In this document: positions 57,452 to 64,000 of the stretch, in pieces | Numbering within the stretch: the stretch's first letter is position 1 | How the letters are laid out: each line of letters opens with the position of its first letter | DNA from: Rosa chinensis | Lineage: Eukaryota > Streptophyta > Magnoliopsida > Rosales > Rosaceae | Assembly (NCBI RefSeq): GCF_002994745.2 | Contig: NC_037091.1 | Location: forward strand, 1,054,001-1,118,000 | Direction: 5' to 3' | Length of the DNA stretch: 64,000 nt | Made by a program: the position numbers and the translations under genes | Notes under the pieces: generated by a model | Told to the model about the DNA's origin: nothing | What the model saw: only the letters and a program-made list of their open reading frames with translations | Databases searched by the model: none

Positions 57452-60400
57452 GCTCTGAGTAGTTAGCGGCATCAACACCGCTATGCACGACGGCCTTCCT
57501 GGCAGTCGATCATGATGAGCGTGCGAATACTAGCATGGAATTGTCGAGGTATCGTTGGTGGTACCAGGAGGAGAGCCTTGGTGGATTTGATTCGCCAGGA
57601 AAAACCTAGGGTTTTGTTCTTGTCAGAGACGTTGTGTTCTGAAGGGCAGCTTGAAACTCTCAGGGTTAGGGTTGGGTTTGATAATTGTCTGGGGTATGCG
57701 AAGAGTGTTGAATCCCCGGGGATAGCTTTTTTATGGATGAACGATGTACCAGTTCATATTAGGAACTACTCAGCCCGGCATGTCGATGCTTCGATTGGTA
57801 CACCGGGGTCACCAGATGAATGGCGATTAACTGGTATTTATGGTTTTGCCCAGACTGCAGATCATAGCGCTACATGGGCTCTGATGCGATAGTTAGCAGC
57901 CGGTTCCCCGCTCCTATGGTTGGTTGTAGGGGACTTCAATGAGATTTTGGCCAGGGCGGAGAAGTCCGGTGGTGGGGTTCGCCGGATTGCACAAATGCAG
58001 GCGTTCCGGGAGCAATGGTGGATTATAATCTGCTGGATATGGGGTTTCGAGGGAGTCCATATACGTGGGCTGATCATCAAACTAAGGAAAGATTAGATCG
58101 AAGCCTTTGGAACATCGGTCTCCGATCACTCTTCCCTGGGTCCTCTACAACTCATTTGCATCCGAGCTCTTCGGATCATAGCCCATTAATGGTGGAGGTA
58201 TGTACTATCCCTCCTGTGTCTAGGGCAAGGAGAAGATTGTTCCGGTTTGAATAGTTTTGGGCAGTGCACCCTGAGTGTGAGACGATAGTGCAGAAGGGTT
58301 GGGAAACGCAGGTTTCGGGTGATCCTCTTAGTAAGGCTGCTGGGAAGATTAAGGGTACTAGTGTAGCATTGCATGCATGGCAGAAGTCAACGTTCATGTT
58401 TCGACAAGTGGAGATGAGGGCGGTTCGTCGCAGACTTGATGAATTGTTAGCAGCTCCGTTTGACCCAGCTGATCATGCAGAGAAGCAGGAACTGAATGCC
58501 AAGTTTCAGGCGTTGCTTACAGAAGAAGAAACCATATGGGTGCAACAGTCCAAGGTTTTATGGTTGAAGGCGGGGGATAGAAACACGGCTTATTTCCATC
58601 GCCGTGCATCCAACAGGAGACACCGCAATTCCATTAAGGATTTGAACAACTCCGATGGTCGATGGGTAACGGATATTAAAGATATTGAGAGGGTGGTCAC
58701 ATCGTATTATCGTTCCATATTCTCTACTGAAGGGGTGCACGATGCAGCTAGGAATCTTATCTTGAACACGGTTCAGGCTCAGGTCACACCGGCTATGAAT
58801 GGGGAATTATTATCCCCGTACTTGGACTCTGAGGTAAAAACTGCTCTATTTTAGATGCATCCATCTAAGGCTCCTGGCCAGGATGGTATGTCACCTTTCT
58901 TTTTTTCAGAAATACTGGCATATTGTTGGTTCGGACGTTTGTACCGCGGTTAAGTCATTCTTGTCCTCTGGTATTCTACCTGCTGAGCTCAACTTCACGT
59001 ATGTAACTCTTATTCCTAAAGTTGCTGAGCCTAAAGACATGACGGAGGTACGCCCGATTGCTTTATGTAATGTTCTGTATCGCCTATGTTCTAAAGTGCT
59101 GGCTAATAGGTTGAAACGGATTTGGACTCTGTAATATCACCACTCCAGAGTGCATTTGTCCCCGGGCGACTCATTTCAGATAATACATTGGTGGCCACTG
59201 AAGTAGCGCATTTTCTCCATACTGATAGATGGGGGGAGGATGATCATTTTTCTTTCAAGTTGGATATTAGTAAGGCTTACGATCGGTTAGAGTGGGATTT
59301 TGTGAAGAGTATGCTTCTTCGATTGGGTTTTGCATCTGAATGGGTGGAATTGATCATGACAAGTCTGAACACAGTGAGTTATTCTTTTCTAGTGAATGGG
59401 GAAGTTTGTGGTTTTGTTAAACCTAAGAGGGGTATTTGACAGGGGGACCCATTGTCCCCATATTTGTTCATCTTATGTGCTGAGGGTCTATCTTCTCTTA
59501 TTCACCACTTTGTTCGAAATCGGTGGATTCAAGGTATGACCATCACCCCCACTGCTCCGACATTGCATCACATATTATTTGCTGATGATTGTTTCTTGTT
59601 TGGTACGGCTACTGAAGAAGAGTGTCAACAGTATCGTAATATTCTGTATACCTATGAGCTGGCCTCTGGACAGCGGGTGAATTTACAGAAGAGTAGTGTT
59701 GCTTTTAGTAGACACATGGCTTTGGATAGACAAGTATATTTGGCTAGTATTCTGGGAGTACAGCGGGTGGACAAGCATGACAGGTATTTGGGGCTCCCTA
59801 CACATGTAGGGAGGAAGAAAACAGAAGCTTTTAGCTACTTAAAGGAGAAGCTTACTAAGAAATTGGTAAGTTGGCGAGCCAAAGTGTTAAGTGGTGCGGG
59901 TAAGGAGATCTTGATTAAAGCTGTCGCCCAATCTGTTCCCAATTACGTTATGAATTGTTATTTGTTGCCCATTGGGCTCTGTGATGATTTGCATCAGTTA
60001 TGTGCGGGTTTTTGGTGGGGCAACACGGATGATAAAAATAAAATTCATTGGCGATCATGGGAGAGACTATGCATCCCTAAACATGAAGGTGGGATGGGGT
60101 TTAAGAATCTCCATTGGTTTAATTTGGCTATGCTAGCCAAGCAAGGATGGCGTTTAGTGAAAAATCCGAATTCCTTGATTGCACGTCTGTACAAGGCCAT
60201 ATATTTTCCTACTGGAGATTTCTTTACTGCTGAGCTAGGGATCACTCCTTCTTTTTCATGGCGTAGTATTCTATCAGCTCGAGAAGTGTTACATCAAGGT
60301 CTACGTTGGCGAATTGGTTCTGGGGAGCAGGTTGATATTTGGTGGCATAAGTGGATACCAGATATTTTTCCTCGCTGCCCTTCTTCTCCCCCTAGGGAGG

Positions 60401-61644
60401 ATGCTCCTCACTTTGTATCAGAATTGATTGATCCAGTACACCGAGCTTGGGATGTGCAAACATTGCATTTATTCTTCTCTCCAGCTGATATTGATCTTAT
60501 ATTGTCTATTCCATTTAGTCGAAGCGTTACTGCAGATCAGGTGATATGGAATTTTGACAAGAAAGGTACGTTCACCACGAACAGTGCTTATTTTGTTGCA
60601 AAAGATATTGCTTTGGGTGCTGTTTTGGCACCCCCTGCACCTGTGGATCCGTTGGCTAAGTTGTGGAAAGCTATATGGGGAGCTAAGGTTCCAGGGAAGA
60701 TAGCAGTGCATGCATGGCGGTGTTGTATCGGTATTCTACCAATTAGAGCTAATTTGCAGCGAAAAGGCTATATGGGTGATATGCACTGCTTGATGTGTAA
60801 CCATCAGTTGGAAGATAACTTGCATTTATTTTTTCATTGTCCGTATGCTCAAGAGACGTGGCATACTGCCTCTATCAACATGCAGGTGCCAACCAATTTG
60901 ACATTCCAAGAGTACTTCCTGCAATTAGCAGCTTCTTATTCAAAGGATGCTTTTGCTAAACTCCTTGTGATTGTGTGGGCTATTTGGAAGAATCGGAATA
61001 GCCAGCTATGGGACAATACGAAGCAGCGACCAAGTGAGGCGTCTATGCTTAGTCTGGGATGGTTTCAAGAATTTTCTAAAGCTAATGCAGTAGGTAGCGA
61101 AGACACTAGGCCCCGGCAGCAAGCATGGACAAAACCTGCAACCGGTTGGAAGAAATGTAATATCGATGGTGCTTTCATGGCTGGAACACGTCGAGGGGGG
61201 AGTGGGGTGATCATAAGGGATGAATTTGGCCATTTTAATGCAGCAGCAGGCCGACCTTTTGTCCAGGTGACATCTCCTTTCCACGCAGAGCTGAATGCAT
61301 TGATTGAAGGTATGAAGTTAGCCGAAACATTAAGCTATGCGCAAGTTATATTTGAAGTAGATTGTTTGCTCTTAGTGCAAGCCTTGGGGCAGCAAGATGC
61401 TGATTTGTCAAGTTTGGGTATAATCATCACATAAGTGAAGGATTTTATGCGCAGGCATGTTGATTATCAAGTAGTTCATGTATCTTGTGAGACTAATAAA
61501 GTAGCTCATGTCTTAGCAAATCATGCTTTGCACTCGAATGAGAGTCAAAGTTGGTTTGTTGTTTCTCCTGAATGTGTTCGGGATGCCATTCTAAGTGATT
61601 GTAATCACTAATTGTTTCAATGAATTTCAGTTCAAAAAAAAAAA
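57452..61644 (+). mobile_element. LINE, 5'-truncated, with 15-bp target duplication
   Basis: Flanked by GTTCTTTAATTATAC at 57437-57451 and 61645-61659, and ends in A11 (61634-61644). It carries ORF2 (endonuclease, reverse transcriptase, zinc finger, RNase H) but no ORF1: ORF2 starts 60 bp from the left edge. So it was truncated on insertion upstream of ORF2. Few disabling mutations suggest a moderately young copy. Confidence 0.95.
57512..61611 (+). pseudogene. LINE ORF2: endonuclease, reverse transcriptase, RNase H
   Basis: Starts MMSVRILAWNCRGIVGG (apurinic endonuclease), with LFLSETLC, then LLWLVVGDFNEIL after a TAG at 57890-57892. Reverse transcriptase: SAFVPGRLISDNTLVA, FKLDISKAYDRLEWDFV, QGDPLSPYLFILCAEGL, HHILFADDCFLF (active site). 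Zinc-binding region MHCLMCNHQLEDNLHLFFHC, then RNase H CNIDGAFMAGTRRGGSGVII and FHAELNALIEG, with the end at 61611. Disruptions: nonsense at 57890-57892, 59437-59439 and 61432-61434, and frameshifts near 58010, 58255, 58880 and 59120. The enzyme would nick and reverse-transcribe at the target. Confidence 0.93.
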
Positions 61645-61659
61645 GTTCTTTAATTATAC
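61645..61659. repeat. LINE target-site duplication, right copy
   Basis: GTTCTTTAATTATAC, identical to 57437-57451. Confidence 0.95.
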
Positions 61660-62169
61660 CTTGTGGTTAGGTTATGTTCATTTTATATTTATTTATAATT
61701 TTTAGAATAATTATGTATAATTAATAATTTAAATTTAATATTTGAAAAATTAAAAATAACAATAATGAAAATTTCATAAAATCAAGTAATTTGAATTTGT
61801 TTCATTTCGTGACCTAAAGGGGCAAATTGGACAGAACAAATAGTCAATGGATTGCAATTAACACTATTGAACTACGAAATTAGACCTTGATTTAAATTCC
61901 TCAAAAAAGAAAAATAATAATAATTTAGAGACCAGAATGACGCTATATACATCTCAAACTCAGATCGACTTCGGCATAAATTCTAGTTTGTCTTGAAATC
62001 GGTGCTTCCATTGAACTCAGATCGACTCCGACATCTTGAACTCAAATCGACACCAAAAGGAGGTTGCATCTATTCTTCTCCCTCCTCTTCGTCGCTCTCT
62101 CCTATTCGCTCTTTGATAAGCTCTGCGAGTCAGAATTGCAACCTCTCTTCGCCAGCAACAGCTCGGTCT
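61660..62169. other. AT-rich spacer, then possible gene leader
   Basis: No ORF to about 61900. 61950-62160 contains repeated AACTCA(G/A)ATCGAC(T/A)(T/C)C and C/T-rich sequence resembling a plant 5' untranslated region. Confidence 0.4.
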
Positions 62170-62427
62170 CTTTAACCTTTGAAACCTAAATGCATCCTAA
62201 TTGCACTTCAAATCGCTCCAATTCTGAACTCCAGGATTTCAAATCCGCCAATTTGAGGCAGATTTCTTTGAATAAGGAGATTCAGCAGGTGTTGTTAGCT
62301 CTACAGGTTCCGGGAACTCATCAGAATCCGAAGATTTCAGGGATCCAAGCCTCGACGACCCTATCCCTAAAGTGGATTACTAGTACAACACTGTGTCGGA
62401 CATTAAGCACATTAACAAATATGGCGG
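62170..62427 (+). pseudogene. first-exon-like fragment of unknown gene
   Basis: ATG at 62190 opens SNSELQDFKSANLRQISLNK-type sequence. After about 62285 a different frame carries SSESEDFRDPSLDDPIPKVDY, a stop, then NTVSDIKHINKYGG, ending at GCG|GTGAGAG, a good donor at 62426-62427. Composition looks like real acidic plant protein broken by a frameshift and a stop. Family not recognised. A (GA)n run follows the donor. Confidence 0.35.
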
Positions 62428-63247
62428 TGAGAGAGAGAGAGAGAGATAGTGGCTGTAGTTTCTTAATTAGATTAAGGGCAAAGTTGTCACTTCTCTTTAA
62501 ATTGGGTTGGGAATAATCTGTTAGTAGGGTGAGTGAGATAATTTTGGCCAATTTTGGTGCTTCAGGTCAATAACCCTTTTTTAAGGAATCAACCTCCGGA
62601 TGACCAAGATGTCGGTAAATATTGTCATGTTTTAACAAGACTATTGAGTTTGCATAAGGCCATGAATATGATATCTGACTACAATTGGTTAAGCAAAAGT
62701 TAGGCTATGAAACGAAGAAAAGCTCAGCAATGCTTACAATGTTATCACTCCAAATAAGATAACACATCATGACAAGCAGGAAAAGAAGCACCGATTGAAA
62801 CTTTATCTCATAAGGAATTGTCATCTGAAATGTGACACAACATAGGTTCTTCCATAAAAACAACCCGTCAATAATCACAAGAAACTTTCAGTGATGGCAG
62901 GATCACATCACATTATTACATTACCATTGCACCCATTTAGAGCAGAAGGGTGTTAATCGGATGGATAACTGGGCCTAGACCGATCCATCTCCCTGCAATA
63001 AATCTTACTCAGGCAATTTCCTCTAGCCAAAATACAATTTTATGATAGAAAAAATATATGAATACAGAACTGTGACTCCTCCATGAGCTGAAATAGATCA
63101 CCCACTATCCCCATTCTTAGTTAACCTTTGCAAACTTCTCGGAGCTCCTTCTTTCCGAATTTCAATTCCACACACCAAAATTAACAGTACAGTAACGTTA
63201 CTCAATTCCAGCTCCTGTTAAACCTTTATACAATCCAAACTAGGAAT
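62428..63247. other. non-coding stretch
   Basis: No supported gene or repeat ends seen. Confidence 0.45.
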
Positions 63248-63250
63248 GAG

Positions 63251-63402
63251 CAAACGGGGAATTCCCCCGCCCCGCGCCCCCGCTCCCGCCCCCGCGCCCA
63301 AATTCCCCCGCGCCCCCGTTCCCCGTCTGGGGATATTATCAGATGGGGGATTCCCCGCCCCGCCCCGCGGGTAATGGGTTCCCCACCCCGCCCCCGCCCC
63401 CG
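63251..63402. repeat. C-rich CCCCCGCCCCG low-complexity tract
   Basis: Dense runs of C4-C5 on the plus strand (G-runs on the minus strand) in units of CCCCGCCCCCGC, with TTCCCCGT/ACGGGGAATTCC motifs in both orientations near its edges. It resembles GC-rich ends of plant hAT-like MITEs, but no complete element is defined. Confidence 0.7.
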
Positions 63403-63646
63403 CATTGGTCTTTTTTTTTTCTATTTTCTATCTTTTCAGTTTTTTTTCCTTGTCTTTTTTTGACAAAATAATTTTTTTATTCTTTTTATTTTCATCATTG
63501 TTTTGGTCGATTGAGTATTTCAAATGCTTGAGACAGTGTTTAAGAAAGAAATTGTTTGTTTAGTCACAAGGAAGCAATACGTTTAAAACAAATATTTATT
63601 TCTATAAAACAATTTTCACAACCTGGCGATTAAATGTAAAGTAATA

Positions 63647-63743
63647 AAATCCGGCTGCGTCTTCTCTCTTATTTCTATAAATCCCGCTGCGTCTTCTCTC
63701 TTCTTTTTTTTTTTTTTGGCAAAAATCCGGCTGCGTCTTCTCT
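63647..63743. repeat. three copies of AATCCGGCTGCGTCTTCTCT
   Basis: Three near-identical 20-24 bp copies, at about 63647, 63679 and 63723, separated by AT- and T-rich spacers. Confidence 0.8.
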
Positions 63744-63769
63744 AACAGCCAAAATCACAAATCACAATT

Positions 63770-64000
63770 ATACGACAATCCAACGGTCTGATCCTCAAGG
63801 ATCGCCTAGAGGATCATCTTTACCAATTTATACGATGATCCAACGGTCAGATCCTCACGGATCGCCCTTAGGATCATCCTCTCAAAACTATATTAAGATC
63901 CAACGGTTGGATCGTCCCGGATCGCCCTTAGAATCATCCTCACAAAATTATACGACGATCCAACGGTTGGATCCTCAAGGATCGCCAAGAGGATCGTCTT
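63770..64000. repeat. 60-bp tandem array reaching window end
   Basis: CAACGGT recurs at 63781, 63841, 63901 and 63961, an exact 60-bp period over almost four units. The unit includes ATACGACGATCCAACGGT, TTGGATCCTCAAGGATCGCC and AGGATCATCCTCACAAAATT, with several GGATC/GATCC palindromic halves. It probably continues beyond the window. Confidence 0.92.

Noticed and set aside
63770..64000. CRISPR-like array
   Set aside because: Units are contiguous 60-bp tandem repeats without unique spacers, in a plant nuclear context. The same reasoning excludes the arrays at 17155 and 33240.

Overview
This is a repeat-dominated stretch of a flowering-plant nuclear genome, most likely a eudicot. The evidence is spliceosomal-type exon/intron borders, plant Ty1/copia, Ty3/gypsy Tat and LINE elements, CACTA-type termini, an endogenous caulimovirid, and a plant-mobile-domain gene. 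A rosaceous host is a guess from general repeat flavour, and the species cannot be fixed. No rRNA, tRNA, CRISPR or prokaryotic operon is visible. No complete, clearly functional host gene is present.

Layout. 1-4062 is the right-hand part of a CACTA-like element carrying gene-like exons, including an RRM exon, and a 121-bp (AG)n tract. 4.5-11.7 kb holds fragments of host-type genes: two membrane-protein-like pieces, an importin-like HEAT exon, and a multi-exon gene with an in-frame stop. A second CACTA-like terminus starts at 5742. 12.0-16.9 kb is an old LINE 3' end split by a 4.48-kb copia element with intact ends and a GAATG target duplication. 17-19.8 kb is mostly featureless. 19.8-22.9 kb is a decayed endogenous pararetrovirus fragment (movement protein plus capsid) that runs directly into the 3' end and 1.85-kb LTR of a different copia element. 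25.4-33.2 kb is a 7.9-kb large non-autonomous LTR element with a perfect CACAT target duplication, inserted in a minisatellite. 34.0-36.8 kb holds two opposed copies of a long LTR family. 36.8-51.8 kb is a 15-kb Tat-lineage Ty3/gypsy element on the minus strand, with a hAT MITE inside its gag. 52.1-52.45 kb is a complete 351-bp TRIM. 55.2-57.2 kb is another long LTR of the 34-kb family with a smaller LTR nested inside. 57.45-61.64 kb is a LINE with a 15-bp target duplication and poly(A). The window ends in C-rich sequence and an exact 60-bp tandem array.

How the parts relate. The Tat element carries a five-exon plant-mobile-domain gene in antisense orientation between pol and its 3' LTR, with its own TATA-like box. 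All introns are phase 0, and three premature stops are present. The 7.9-kb non-autonomous element shares LTR termini (TGTTTG...CAAACA), primer-binding-site sequence and G-run polypurine tract with the Tat element, so it is probably mobilised by Tat-type machinery. The most unusual observations are this antisense gene, the pararetrovirus/copia chimeric junction near 22945, and the roughly 2-kb array built around the palindrome TCGGCCGA.
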